A stretch of 64,000 nucleotides of DNA from Chloroflexota bacterium (GTDB taxonomy: Bacteria; Chloroflexota; UBA11872), in NCBI GenBank assembly GCA_022826485.1, contig JAJDUU010000044.1, positions 1-64,000 of the forward strand, written 5' to 3'. The position numbers and the translations under genes were made by a program. Shown piece after piece: positions 15,733 to 25,389 of this stretch. Within the stretch, counting starts at the first letter, position 1. Every line of letters begins with the position of its first letter. Under the pieces are notes generated by a model, which had not been told where the DNA came from, searched no databases, and worked only from the letters and a program-made list of their open reading frames with translations.

Positions 15733-18432
15733 ATGGCACAGCTAGACACCCAGCGCGACGGCGCCCTGAACGGCGGGCAGGGGTCGGACGCGGTCGAGAC
15801 GCGAGACTGGCTGGACGCGCTGCACGACGTGCGGCGGCTTTCGGGCAATGAGCGCGTACGCGAGTTGCTGCGCGAGCTGCAAATCCACGCGCAGCGGGCC
15901 GGCGGCGTGCTGCCGGTCACCGCCCGCACGCCGTATGCCAACACCATCCCGCCCGAGCGGGAGCCGGCCTATCCCGGCGACGAGGCGCTCGAGTGGCAGA
16001 TCCGCAGCATCATTCGCTGGAATGCAATGGCCATGGTCGTGGCGGCCAACCGCGAGGCAGACGGCATCGGCGGACATATCTCCACCTATGCCTCGGCGGC
16101 CACCCTCTATGAGGTTGGCTTCAACCACTTCTTCCGCGGGCCGGAACACCCGGAGGGGCCGGACATCATCTATTTCCAGGGCCACGCGACGCCCGGCATC
16201 TATGCCCGGGCCTATCTCGAAGGTCGCCTGACCGCCGAGCAAATCCACGACTTTCGGCGTGAGCTCATGCCCAGCGGCGGCGTTTCGTCGTATCCGCATC
16301 CCTGGCTCATGCCCGATTTCTGGCAGTTCCCGACCGTGTCCATGGGCTTGGGTCCCTTGATGTCGATCTACCAGGCGCGGTTCATGCGCTATCTGGAGGA
16401 TCGAGGACTCAAGCAGCCTTCCGACCAGCGGGTGTGGGCGTTCGTGGGCGACGGCGAAGCCGACGCGCCGGAGACGATCGCGGCAATCTCTCTGGCCGGG
16501 CGCGAGCACCTGGACAATCTCACCTGGGTGGTCAACTGCAACCTGCAGCGCCTGGACGGCCCGGTGCGCGGCAACGGCAACATCGTCCAGGAGCTCGAGG
16601 GACTGTTTCGCGGCGCCGGCTGGAACGTGATCAAGGTCCTCTGGGGCCGCGATTGGGACGAGCTGTTCGCCAACGATCACGACGGCCTGCTCACGCGCCG
16701 CGCCGGCCAGATCGTCGACGGGGAATATCAGAAATACAGCGTGGCCGGCGGGGCCTACATCCGCGAAAACTTCTACGGGGTGGACGAGCGATTGCTGGCC
16801 ATGGTCGCCGACCGCAGCGACGAGGATCTGGTGCGCATGAACCTCGGCGGGCACGACGCACGCAAGGTCTACGCGGCGTTCAACTCGGCCGTGCGCCACG
16901 AAGGCGCCCCGACGGTCGTCTTGGCGCGCACGATCAAGGGCTATGGACTCGGCGAGGCCGGCGAAGGCCGCAACGTGACGCATCAGCAGAAGCAGCTGAA
17001 CGAGGACGAGCTGCTGACGTTCCGCGATCGATTCAAGATCCCGATTTCCGATGAGGACGTCGGTCGCGCCCCGCTCTATCGCCCGGCGCCCGAGAGCCGC
17101 GAAGTCCGCTATCTCACCGTCCGCCGCGAGGAGCTTGGCGGATTCATGCCGATGCGCAAGGCGGAGAAGAGCCAGATATCGACCCCGCCGGCCGACGTAT
17201 TCGCCGAGTTCGAGGCCGGCAGTGAGCGACCTGCCACCACGACCATGGCGTTCGTGCGCATGCTGTCTAAGCTGCTGCGCGATCCGGCGCTGGGTCCGCG
17301 CGTCGTTCCGATCGTGCCGGACGAAGCCCGCACCTTCGGCATGGAGGCGCTCTTCCGCCAGGTCGGCATCTACTCAGCTGTGGGGCAGCTCTACGAGCCG
17401 GTCGATTCGGCGTCGCTCCTCTACTACAAGGAGGCCACCGACGGCCAGATTCTGGAGGAAGGGATCGCCGAGGCGGGCGCGATGAGCTCGTTCATCGCCG
17501 CCGGGACTTCACACGCGACCTACGGCGTCGCCACGCTGCCGTTCTTTATCTACTACTCGATGTTCGGCTTCCAGCGCGTCGGCGACCTCGTCTGGGCCGC
17601 GGCTGACGCCAGGACGCGCGGATTCCTGCTGGGCGCCACCGCGGGTCGCACGACGCTGTCAGGCGAGGGCTTGCAGCATCAGGACGGCCACAGCCATCTC
17701 TTGTTCTCGGTCGTGCCGACGTGCCTGGCCTACGATCCCGCGTTTGCCTATGAGATCTCGGTCATCATTCGCGAGGGCATCCGCCGCATGCACGAGCAGG
17801 ACGAGGACGTGTTCTATTACCTCACCCTCGGCAACGAGGCGTATCCGCATCCCCAGCTTCCCGAAGTCGAGGGGGTGCGGGAAGGCATCCTCAAGGGCAT
17901 GTACCGCTTGAGCTCCGCCGAGGCGCCGCCCGACCAACCGCGCGCCACCCTGCTGGGCAGCGGCGCAATCCTGAACGAGGTTCTCGCGGCGCAGGAGATG
18001 CTGGCGGCGAGGTACGGCGTGGCGGCCGACGTGTGGTCGGTGACGAGCTATACGGAGCTTCGCCGGGAGGCGCTGGACGCGGACCGATGGAACATGCTGC
18101 ATCCGGACCGGACGCCGCGCACGTCGTACGTGGCGACGTGCCTGGCGGATGCGCCCGAGGTGGTCGTGGCCGCGACCGACTACATGAAATCGCTGCCCGA
18201 CCTCATTGCCAAATGGGTTCCCGGGCGGCTCGTGGCGCTGGGCACCGACGGCTTCGGGCGCAGCGATACGCGCGCGGCCCTGCGCGACTTCTTCGAGGTC
18301 GATGCCCGCTTCGTGACCCTGGCGACCCTGCACGCGCTCGCGTCTGAGGGCCGGATCGACTCCGAGCTCGTCTCGGAGGCGATCGAAGACCTGAACATCG
18401 ACGCCGAGAAACCGAATCCGCGGCTGAGTTGA
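15733..18432 (+). CDS. aceE: Pyruvate dehydrogenase E1, homodimeric AceE type
   Basis: An 899-residue TPP-dependent decarboxylase of the single-chain AceE type, the usual length for proteobacterial and actinobacterial E1. The TPP motif is GDGEADAPE followed by VVNCNLQRLDGPVRGNG; GHISTYASAATLYEVGFNHFF lines the active site. The ATG follows GGCGGAG at good distance. It is followed by E2 (44-base gap) and then E3. TPP supply links it to the thiamine importer at the start of the window. Confidence 0.95.
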   Translation: MAQLDTQRDGALNGGQGSDAVETRDWLDALHDVRRLSGNERVRELLRELQIHAQRAGGVLPVTARTPYANTIPPEREPAYPGDEALEWQIRSIIRWNAMAMVVAANREADGIGGHISTYASAATLYEVGFNHFFRGPEHPEGPDIIYFQGHATPGIYARAYLEGRLTAEQIHDFRRELMPSGGVSSYPHPWLMPDFWQFPTVSMGLGPLMSIYQARFMRYLEDRGLKQPSDQRVWAFVGDGEADAPETIAAISLAGREHLDNLTWVVNCNLQRLDGPVRGNGNIVQELEGLFRGAGWNVIKVLWGRDWDELFANDHDGLLTRRAGQIVDGEYQKYSVAGGAYIRENFYGVDERLLAMVADRSDEDLVRMNLGGHDARKVYAAFNSAVRHEGAPTVVLARTIKGYGLGEAGEGRNVTHQQKQLNEDELLTFRDRFKIPISDEDVGRAPLYRPAPESREVRYLTVRREELGGFMPMRKAEKSQISTPPADVFAEFEAGSERPATTTMAFVRMLSKLLRDPALGPRVVPIVPDEARTFGMEALFRQVGIYSAVGQLYEPVDSASLLYYKEATDGQILEEGIAEAGAMSSFIAAGTSHATYGVATLPFFIYYSMFGFQRVGDLVWAAADARTRGFLLGATAGRTTLSGEGLQHQDGHSHLLFSVVPTCLAYDPAFAYEISVIIREGIRRMHEQDEDVFYYLTLGNEAYPHPQLPEVEGVREGILKGMYRLSSAEAPPDQPRATLLGSGAILNEVLAAQEMLAARYGVAADVWSVTSYTELRREALDADRWNMLHPDRTPRTSYVATCLADAPEVVVAATDYMKSLPDLIAKWVPGRLVALGTDGFGRSDTRAALRDFFEVDARFVTLATLHALASEGRIDSELVSEAIEDLNIDAEKPNPRLS

Positions 18433-18475
18433 TGCGAGCGACAGACTCGAGTGCGGCCGGCGAGAAGCGACCGTC

Positions 18476-19774
18476 ATGAGCGTCGAGGTGCGCCTGCCGG
18501 ATCTCGGTGAGGGGATCGAGGAAGCCGACGTCTTGAGCGTGCTGGTGGGTGTGGGGCAGTCGGTCGCCGCCGGCGACTCCGTGATCGAAATCGAGAGTGA
18601 GAAGGCGACCCTGGAGGTGCCGACCGACGCCGGGGGCACCGTCACCGGGATTCAGGTCAAATCCGGCGACACGATTGCGGTGGGCCAGCTAGTGCTCACG
18701 CTGGAGCCAGACGGCGCGGAGCCGCCGCCGCAGCGTCCAGCGGCCGAGCCCGAGATCGATGAGGCGCCTCGGCCAACCGCCGATGGCGCGGCGGATGGCC
18801 CGACCGTCGAACCGCCGCCGGCAAGCGATGGCCCCGAGGTCCACATTGCGCCGCGCTTCGCGGACGCCGAGGTCGACGCTGGTGACCGACCGGTAGCCGC
18901 CGCACCCTCAGTACGCATCTTCGCGCGGGAAATCGGCGTGGACGTGCGCCAGGTCGAAGGCTCAGGCCCGGCAGGGCGGATCTCCATCGACGACGTCAAG
19001 GCGCATGCCCGCCGCCGCACCTCCGCGCCGGCGCCGGACCGTTCCGAGCCGCTTCCCGACTTTGCCCAATGGGGCCCCATCGAGCGCGTCCGGCTGAGCC
19101 GCTTGCGGCGGACGCTGGCCGACAATCTGGCGCAATCGTGGGCCACGATTCCCCACGTCACGTTGTTCCACGAGGCCGACGTGACCGACATCGAGGCCAT
19201 GCGCGCCGAACACAAGGAGCGCGCGGCCGCTCAGGGCGCCAAGCTCACGATCACGGCGTTCTTGCTGCCGATCGTCGCGGCGGCGCTGAAGGCCCACCCC
19301 AACGTCAACGCCAGCCTGGACCTGACCGCGGGGGAGATCGTGCAGAAGGGTTACTACCACCTGGGGGTCGCCGCCGACACGGAGCGGGGGCTGCTGGTGC
19401 CGGTGGTCCGTGACGCGGACACCAAGGGCGTAATCGAGATCGCGGCTGAGTTGACCGGCATCGCCGAGCGCGCGCGCGCCGGCAGGCTGACGCCGGACGA
19501 GATGCAGGGTGCGACGTTCACCATCAGCAACCTCGGCGGGCTGGGAACCGGATTCTTCACCCCGATCGTGAACCCGCCCGAGGTGGCGATCCTGGGCGTC
19601 GGCCGCGCCGTCCCGCGCGCGACGCTCCACGACGACGCCATGCAAACGCGGCTCATGCTCCCGCTGTCGCTCTCGTTCGATCATCGGGCGCTCGACGGCG
19701 CCGACGGCGCACGCTTCCTGTCCTGGATCGCCGATGCGCTCGAGCAGCCGACGATGCTGGCGATGGAGTCATAG
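18476..19774 (+). CDS. aceF: Dihydrolipoamide acetyltransferase E2
   Basis: A 432-residue E2 with one lipoyl domain (K43 in IEIESEKATLEVP), a Pro/Ala-rich linker, a peripheral subunit-binding domain (VRIFAREIGVDVRQVEGSGPAG... around residues 142-180) and a CoA-acyltransferase domain ending in SFDHRALDGADGARFL with the catalytic His-Asp. E. coli E2 has three lipoyl domains; this has one. It receives acetyl groups from E1, is lipoylated by LipB/LipA and reoxidised by E3. The first gene is 44 bases upstream. Confidence 0.92.
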   Translation: MSVEVRLPDLGEGIEEADVLSVLVGVGQSVAAGDSVIEIESEKATLEVPTDAGGTVTGIQVKSGDTIAVGQLVLTLEPDGAEPPPQRPAAEPEIDEAPRPTADGAADGPTVEPPPASDGPEVHIAPRFADAEVDAGDRPVAAAPSVRIFAREIGVDVRQVEGSGPAGRISIDDVKAHARRRTSAPAPDRSEPLPDFAQWGPIERVRLSRLRRTLADNLAQSWATIPHVTLFHEADVTDIEAMRAEHKERAAAQGAKLTITAFLLPIVAAALKAHPNVNASLDLTAGEIVQKGYYHLGVAADTERGLLVPVVRDADTKGVIEIAAELTGIAERARAGRLTPDEMQGATFTISNLGGLGTGFFTPIVNPPEVAILGVGRAVPRATLHDDAMQTRLMLPLSLSFDHRALDGADGARFLSWIADALEQPTMLAMES

Positions 19775-19926
19775 GAGCGCGACCACAGTGACCGTACGGA
19801 AACTAGAGCCCGTTCGCCCCCGGATCGAGTACCGGGCAGGCTCTGAGCTTGTCGAAGGGCCGTTCATGGTTCGACAAGCTCACCACGAACGGATGGCGCT
19901 GGCTTGTTGACCCTCCCTAGAGTGCC
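19775..19926. repeat. Intergenic inverted repeat between E2 and E3
   Basis: Perfect 12-base arms gagcttgtcgaa (19845-19856) and ttcgacaagctc (19870-19881), flanked by ccgttc/gaacgg, would form a hairpin in RNA. A smaller cccgg/ccgggc palindrome precedes it near 19817-19837. There is no T-run, so it is more like a dispersed repeat than a terminator; it may tune E3 expression relative to E1-E2. Confidence 0.6.
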
Positions 19927-21354
19927 GTGACGGGTTCCGACGGTCCTCCGCACGTCGTCGTGATCGGCGCTGGACCCGGGGGCTATCCCGCGGCGTTCCG
20001 CGCGGCCAAGCTGGGCTTCCGCGTGACGCTGATCGACCCGGAGGTCAGCCCGGGCGGCGTGTGTCTCTATCGCGGCTGCATTCCCTCCAAGGCCCTGCTG
20101 CACGCGGCAGAGGTGATGCGCACGTCGAGCGAGGCCGAGGCCATGGGGCTGAGCTTTGACGCGCCGCGCGTTGACCTGGACCGCCTGCGCGCCTGGAAGG
20201 ACGAGGTGGTGGTCAAGCAGACGCGTGGTCTGGCCGGCCTCGCGCGGGCGCGTCGCGTGAGCCACGTGCAGGGCCGGGCCCGCTTCCGCGACGCCCACTC
20301 GATCGAGGTTGCGGGCGAACAGCCGCGCGTCATCGAGTTCGATGCGGCGATCATCGCCACCGGCTCGTCGCCCGCGGCCCCCAAGGGTCTTCGCAGCGAC
20401 TCGCCGCGTGTCATGGACTCGACCGCCGCGCTGTCCGTTGCGGAGGCGCCCGACACGCTGCTGGTGGTCGGCGGCGGCTACATCGGACTCGAGCTGGGAT
20501 CGGTCTACGCGGCGCTCGGGTCCCAGGTGACCCTGGTCGAGATGACGCCGGGGCTCTTGCCCGGAGTCGACCGAGCACTAGTAGCACCGCTGGCGCGGCA
20601 CATGGACGCGGTGTTGCACGAGGTCTTGTTGGACACACGGGTTGCGGCGCTGCGGCCGACAGCCGATCGGGTCGAGGTGGAGCTCAGTGGGCCCGACGTC
20701 GAGCAGTCGGAGCGCGCCTTCGATCGCGTGCTGGTGGCCGTTGGACGGGTGCCCAACAGCGGCGACCTGGGCCTGGAACGCACCGCCGTGCAGGTCGACG
20801 CCAACGGATTCATCCAGACCGACGCGCAGCAACGCACGGCAGAGCCGTCGATCTTTGCCGTCGGCGACGTCGCGGGCGAGCCCATGCTGGCCCACAAGGC
20901 GACGCACGAAGGCCACGTGGCCGCGGATGCGATCGCGGGACTCGCGTCGGCCTTCGACGCCCAGGCGATCCCGGCCGTGGTCTTCACCGATCCGGAGATC
21001 GCCTGGTGCGGCCTCACCGAAGACGAAGCCGTTGCGCGCGGCCTGGAGGTGGAAGTCAGCCGCTTCCCGTGGATGGCCTCTGGGCGCGCGGCCATGCTGG
21101 GCGGCAGCGAAGGGTTGACGCAACTCATCGTCGAGCCGCGCACGCGGCTGGTGCTCGGCGCCGGCATCGTCGGGCGGGGCGCGGGCGATCTGATCGGCGA
21201 GTGCGTCCACGCCATCGAGATGGGCGCGACGGCCGAAGACTTGGCCCTGAGCGTCCACCCCCACCCGACGCTCTCCGAGACCATCATGGAGGCCGCCGCG
21301 CTGCTGGACGACGACAGCCCGCACTTCATGGCGCGACGGCGGGCTGCCAACTAG
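19927..21354 (+). CDS. lpdA: Dihydrolipoyl dehydrogenase E3
   Basis: A 475-residue flavoprotein that reoxidises dihydrolipoamide with NAD. FAD site VVIGAGPGGYPAA; redox-active disulfide C46/C51 in GGVCLYRGCIPSKAL; NAD site VVGGGYIGLELGSV; second FAD motif SIFAVGDVAGEPMLAHKA; C-terminal HPHPTLSE with the active-site His-Glu. The start codon is GTG. It closes the E1-E2-E3 series. The last four bases form the palindrome CTAG, which is also the end of the convergent rfbD-like gene. Confidence 0.93.
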   Translation: MTGSDGPPHVVVIGAGPGGYPAAFRAAKLGFRVTLIDPEVSPGGVCLYRGCIPSKALLHAAEVMRTSSEAEAMGLSFDAPRVDLDRLRAWKDEVVVKQTRGLAGLARARRVSHVQGRARFRDAHSIEVAGEQPRVIEFDAAIIATGSSPAAPKGLRSDSPRVMDSTAALSVAEAPDTLLVVGGGYIGLELGSVYAALGSQVTLVEMTPGLLPGVDRALVAPLARHMDAVLHEVLLDTRVAALRPTADRVEVELSGPDVEQSERAFDRVLVAVGRVPNSGDLGLERTAVQVDANGFIQTDAQQRTAEPSIFAVGDVAGEPMLAHKATHEGHVAADAIAGLASAFDAQAIPAVVFTDPEIAWCGLTEDEAVARGLEVEVSRFPWMASGRAAMLGGSEGLTQLIVEPRTRLVLGAGIVGRGAGDLIGECVHAIEMGATAEDLALSVHPHPTLSETIMEAAALLDDDSPHFMARRRAAN

Positions 21355-22235
21355 TCGGTGGCGTCCGCCAACTCACCCAGCTCAGCCAGGTAGGCGCGGA
21401 CGGCGTCGCGCCAGTGCCGCAGCGGACGGCCGCGCACGGCGATCGTTCGATCCGTGGCCAGCACCGAATACGGCGGTCGCCTGGCCGGCGTCGGGTACTC
21501 CGAGGTTGGGATCGGCGTCAGCGATGGCTTCATTCCGGCTGCTGCGAAGATCTCTTGCGCGAACTCGAACCAGGTGCAGGACCCGTCATTGACCGCATGG
21601 AAGGTGCCCTCGGCCTCGGCCTCGATTAGATCGACGATCGCCTCCGCCGCGTCCCGCGCGTAGGACGGCGTGCAGTGCTGGTCGTTGACGACGCGGAGAT
21701 CGCGGCCTTCCCGCGCCAGCCGCAGCATGGTACGGACGAAATTGCCGCCCTTGACCGCCGAGCCGCGCGAGCCATAGAGGCCACAGGTGCGCACGATCAA
21801 GTGCCGGGCGCCGGCGCCTCGAACCAGGTGCTCTCCGGCGAGCTTGGACGCGCCGTAGACGCTCAGAGGCGCCGGCAGGGCGTCCTCGGCCAGCGGCCCT
21901 CGCGCCGCTTGGCCTCCAAACACGTAGTCGGTGCTCACGTGGACCAGCATCGCGTCAGCCGCGGCGCAGGCCCGAGCTAGGGTCAGCGGCCCAGCGGCGT
22001 TGACCTGGAAGGCGCGAGCGAACTCCGACTCGCCCAAGTCCACGTGATTGAACGCGGCGGTGTTGACGACCACCGCCGGCGCGTGTTCCGCGAACGCGCG
22101 GTCAACCGCCGCCGCGTCGGTGATGTCGAGCTCGGCCCGCGCCGGCGCGACCGTCGTCTCGGCCGGGAGCAGTTGCGCCAAATAAGTCGCCAACTGCCCA
22201 CCGCCGCCGGTGACGAGTACGCGGGCGGCGCTCAT
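21351..22235 (-). CDS. rfbD: dTDP-4-dehydrorhamnose reductase-like (RfbD)
   Basis: A 294-residue extended-SDR protein. The N-terminus VLVTGGGGQLATYLAQLL binds NADPH; VHVSTDYVFGG and YGASKLAGEHLV (YxxxK) form the active site. These are the usual RfbD features, which catalyse the last step of dTDP-L-rhamnose synthesis. No rfbA, B or C genes are in the window, so the sugar could differ. The ATG at 22235 gives the normal start; one at 22241 adds two residues. Confidence 0.87.
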   Translation of the reverse strand: MSAARVLVTGGGGQLATYLAQLLPAETTVAPARAELDITDAAAVDRAFAEHAPAVVVNTAAFNHVDLGESEFARAFQVNAAGPLTLARACAAADAMLVHVSTDYVFGGQAARGPLAEDALPAPLSVYGASKLAGEHLVRGAGARHLIVRTCGLYGSRGSAVKGGNFVRTMLRLAREGRDLRVVNDQHCTPSYARDAAEAIVDLIEAEAEGTFHAVNDGSCTWFEFAQEIFAAAGMKPSLTPIPTSEYPTPARRPPYSVLATDRTIAVRGRPLRHWRDAVRAYLAELGELADATD

Positions 22236-22515
22236 GAACATGCCGACCGTCGTGGCACTGCGTCGTCTGCGGTAGGACCCAACCTGCTCCTTGGCTCCAG
22301 GCGTGCCTCCAATCTCCCCTCCCTAGACGAGATGTCTGATCCCCTCTCCCTCGATGAGACCTTTGCGTAACCCTTCGTCATTCCCGCGAAGGCGGGATTC
22401 CACCCTTCATTGGACCTGGGGGCGGACAGGATGCGCCCGGTCATCCCCAAGCCCGGCTGGATTCTGCAAAAGTCTCTCGATGGGAGAGGATTTGGGTGAG
22501 GGTGATCTCCCCCGC
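22236..22515. repeat. Intergenic region with palindromic repeats
   Basis: Contains a palindromic unit with arms attcccgc/gcgggat at 22376-22403 and a degenerate ccctctccctcgatgag hairpin near 22340 and 22475-22490. No coding region recognised. Confidence 0.6.
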
Positions 22516-22929
22516 CTAGCTCCAAACGCTCAAAATGCCGCCCATGAGCGGCAGCGTCACCACGTGATAGCCCACGTTGATCAGATAGAGGTTCCGCGGC
22601 CGGTTCTCGTAGACGTAGGACGAGGCGAAGGCGGTGGCCACCAGCCCAATCGCGCCCCAGATGCCGATCACGAAGCCCTCGCCGAAGCCCTCGGCGCCGG
22701 TGAAGGCCACGATCTGCGCGAGCAGATATGAGGTCACGAGCGCGCCGACGTTGCTCACGACCAGCGCCCGCACCATGTTCCCCTCGGCTTCGATCTGCTC
22801 CTGGGTCTTGCCGATCAGTCCCATCCAGGCCTTGCCGAACACCCGCAACGAATACCAGTTGAAGCCCACCGCGACCGGCACCAGGGCCGCCACGATCATG
22901 GCCGCGTAGTTGATCTCAGCCGTCCACAC
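22516..22929 (-). CDS. Small membrane protein, DUF1761-like
   Basis: A protein of about 137 residues with four hydrophobic segments. The stretch WYSLRVFGKAWMGLIGK followed by VRALVVSNVGALVTSYLLAQIV and the arrangement of helices resemble DUF1761, a membrane family of unknown function. I chose the GTG at 22929 with GGGGA upstream; a TTG at 22974 would add 15 poor-quality residues, and an ATG at 22899 is also possible. It stands alone between repeat-rich gaps. Confidence 0.62.
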   Translation of the reverse strand: MWTAEINYAAMIVAALVPVAVGFNWYSLRVFGKAWMGLIGKTQEQIEAEGNMVRALVVSNVGALVTSYLLAQIVAFTGAEGFGEGFVIGIWGAIGLVATAFASSYVYENRPRNLYLINVGYHVVTLPLMGGILSVWS

Positions 22930-23470
22930 AGGAGTCCCCAATCTTGCTCCGGCCGCGAGTTGCGACCGTGCCAAACACGCTTGCCGGTGTCAACGCGGGC
23001 AAGTGGTCGATAACAGGTCACTTTGAGTCCGTCATTCCCGCGAAGGGAGACGTTTGCGAACCCCCGTCATTCCGGCGGAGGCCGGAATCCAGTCCGGTCG
23101 AACCCGGAAGCGCGCCGGATGCTTGGCGTCGGGCGGGTCTCAGACCCGTCTCTACCGACTTATTCAAAGGTCTCCGAAGGCGGGAATCCAGGCCCGTAAG
23201 TCAACCGACGAGTCGAGGGCGCTGCGGCCTCCTGGAGCGCGGGACGGGACACGGCGCAGCTACCGTGAGATTCGGCACCGCCGCGCGCCGGCAACGGACC
23301 GCACGCGCTCTAGAATGGGAAAGGGTCGCATTGAGGGCGGCCGCGGCGAACGAGGGTGTTGCCAACCATGCGTGAAGCCCGCGCAATGGAATTTTCTCTA
23401 GGATTCGGCAACCGGCACGGCCTCGTTCACGTATCAATGGGTGAGAGCACTGGTCGCATAGGAGTTTGGT
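22930..23470. repeat. 541-base repeat-rich gap
   Basis: Holds palindromic units at 23030-23048, 23065-23092 and near 23175-23192, and a gtctcagacccgtc-type unit near 23135-23155. The order resembles the gap at 27240-27430. No gene recognised. The region just before 23471 should hold the promoter of the SUOX-like gene, but the boxes are not clear. Confidence 0.6.
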
Positions 23471-25276
23471 ATGGCTGAGGAGAGCGCCGGGAGGTTTTCC
23501 CGCATGTTGAGCTACTGGGGGCGCGGCGGCCTGGCTGGCCTTCTGGCCGCGCTGCTGGCCGTGGGCGTGAGCGAACTCTACGCCGGAATCTTCGGCGGCT
23601 TGCCGTCGCTCCTCGTTTCCATGAGCGGCCGGATCGTGGATCTGAGCCCGCGCGCGATGGAGGAGTTTGCCATCAGCGTGTTCGGCACCAGCGACAAGCT
23701 GGCGCTGGTCATTTTCCTGGTCGTGCTCAGCGCGATCTTTGGCTCCATCTTCGGCGTCATCGCCTTGCGGTCCCGGCCGATCGCCGTGGCTGGCTTCGCG
23801 GCATTCGGAATCCTCACGGGCGTATCGAACGCCGTGGACGCGCAGTCGACTCCGGCCCACGGGGTTGCCTCGGCGGCCATCTCCGTGGGGGTCGCCATTG
23901 TCGCCCTCCTGTGGTTCACCCGCGCCAATCCGACGGCGGCTGCCGCCGGCGACGCGGGGGCGGCCCTTCAGTTCCAGCGGCAACGCCGGGTCTTCCTGGG
24001 GAGCGGAGCGGTGGTCGCGCTGGCCGCGGTGGTCACCGGAATCCTGGGACGCAACCTGATCGAGGGAGCCAAGGTCGCCGTGGCCAGCCGAGAGGGCATT
24101 GTGCTGCCGCCCACGCGCAGCCGAGCCGCCGCGGCTGCTCCGTCACCGGCGACGGCTGCCGCCGACGAGGCGTCCGCCCCAACACCGGCGCCGGTCGCAA
24201 CGGCCGCGCCGGCGGCCACCCAGGCCCCGCTGACGACCCCTGCGCCCGTGGCAACGGCGAGCGCGACCGAAGCGGCGACGCCGGCGCCCGAAGCGGCGGT
24301 TGAAGCCGCTGGCACGCCCACGCCGATCGAGGTCGAGGCCGCCACTGGATCGCTGCCGTCGGAGACGATGCTCGACGTGCGAGGCATTTCGCCGCTCGTC
24401 ACGCCAAACCGGGACTTCTATCGCATTGACACTGCCTTCTCGATTCCGCGTGTCGACGTCGAGAGCTGGGAGCTCAGGATCACGGGCCTGGTCGACAGCC
24501 CCTACTCCCTGACCTACCGCGAGCTGCTCGACCTGGCCACCGATGAGGACTACGTGACGCTCTGCTGCGTGTCCAACGAGGTTGGCGGCCGGCTGATCGG
24601 CAACGCCAAGTGGCAGGGCATTCCGCTGGCCGACGTGCTCAATCGCGCCGGGATCAAGGATGAAGCCACCCAGATCGTGGGCCGGTCGGTGGACGGCTTT
24701 TCGGCCGGATTCCCACGCGAGGTGGCGTTCGACGGGCGACCGGTCCTGGTCGCCGTGGGCATGAACGGCGAGCCGCTGCCGTTCAAGCACGGCTTCCCGG
24801 CGCGCCTGGTGGTGTCCGGCCTCTACGGCTACGTCTCCGCGACGAAGTGGCTCCAGGAGATCGAGCTCACCACCTGGGAGGGTTTCGACGGCTACTGGAT
24901 CCCGCGCGGCTGGTCGAAGGAAGGGCCCATCAAGACGCAATCCCGCATCGACGTGCCGAAGGCGTTCTCGTTCGACACCGCGCCGGGCTTGCAGCCGATT
25001 GCGGGCGTGGCGTGGGCGCAGAACCGCGGCATCAGCAAGGTCGAAGTGCAGATCGACGGTCAGGGAGAGTGGAAGGAAGCGAAGCTCTCCTCGCCGATCA
25101 GCAAGCACACCTGGGTGCAGTGGGTGAGCGAGTTCGAGGCCACCCCGGGTTCGCACTTCATCCGAGTGCGCGCGACCGACTCCGACGGCGAGTTGCAGGC
25201 CAAGGGGCCCAAGAACCCGGCGCCGAACGGCGCCGAGGGCTGGCACCAGGTCAACTTCCGCGTCACCGACGGATAG
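23471..25276 (+). CDS. Membrane-anchored sulfite-oxidase-fold molybdoenzyme
   Basis: A 601-residue protein. Residues 1-195 carry about five transmembrane segments; 205-290 is a low-complexity Ala/Pro/Thr linker; 295-480 is a SUOX-type Moco domain with the likely Mo-ligating C366 in LCCVSN and GLYGYVSATKWLQEIEL; 490-601 is the C-terminal Ig-like dimerisation domain. The ATG follows AGGAG. The catalytic part would face outside the membrane if the linker is exported. The substrate is unknown: sulfite, or another oxide as for YedY-type reductases. No heme or cytochrome partner gene is adjacent. Confidence 0.82.
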   Translation: MAEESAGRFSRMLSYWGRGGLAGLLAALLAVGVSELYAGIFGGLPSLLVSMSGRIVDLSPRAMEEFAISVFGTSDKLALVIFLVVLSAIFGSIFGVIALRSRPIAVAGFAAFGILTGVSNAVDAQSTPAHGVASAAISVGVAIVALLWFTRANPTAAAAGDAGAALQFQRQRRVFLGSGAVVALAAVVTGILGRNLIEGAKVAVASREGIVLPPTRSRAAAAAPSPATAAADEASAPTPAPVATAAPAATQAPLTTPAPVATASATEAATPAPEAAVEAAGTPTPIEVEAATGSLPSETMLDVRGISPLVTPNRDFYRIDTAFSIPRVDVESWELRITGLVDSPYSLTYRELLDLATDEDYVTLCCVSNEVGGRLIGNAKWQGIPLADVLNRAGIKDEATQIVGRSVDGFSAGFPREVAFDGRPVLVAVGMNGEPLPFKHGFPARLVVSGLYGYVSATKWLQEIELTTWEGFDGYWIPRGWSKEGPIKTQSRIDVPKAFSFDTAPGLQPIAGVAWAQNRGISKVEVQIDGQGEWKEAKLSSPISKHTWVQWVSEFEATPGSHFIRVRATDSDGELQAKGPKNPAPNGAEGWHQVNFRVTDG

Positions 25277-25389
25277 GCGCCGCGGCAAGAAAAGCGTTTG
25301 GCGGCGGCCTGGCGCGGGGCTATACCTGGATGGGGTGAGCCGGCGCGGCATCTGAAGCCGCGGCCGCCCCCAATCCAGAAGGGTGGGCC

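Noticed and set aside
19845-19892. Transcription terminator between E2 and E3
   Set aside because: The hairpin lacks a T-run, and lpdA follows at once on the same strand, so it is treated as a repeat.
22930-23470. CRISPR array in the repeat-rich gap
   Set aside because: The units are of unequal length and spacing, form palindromes, and also occur singly elsewhere; no cas genes are nearby.
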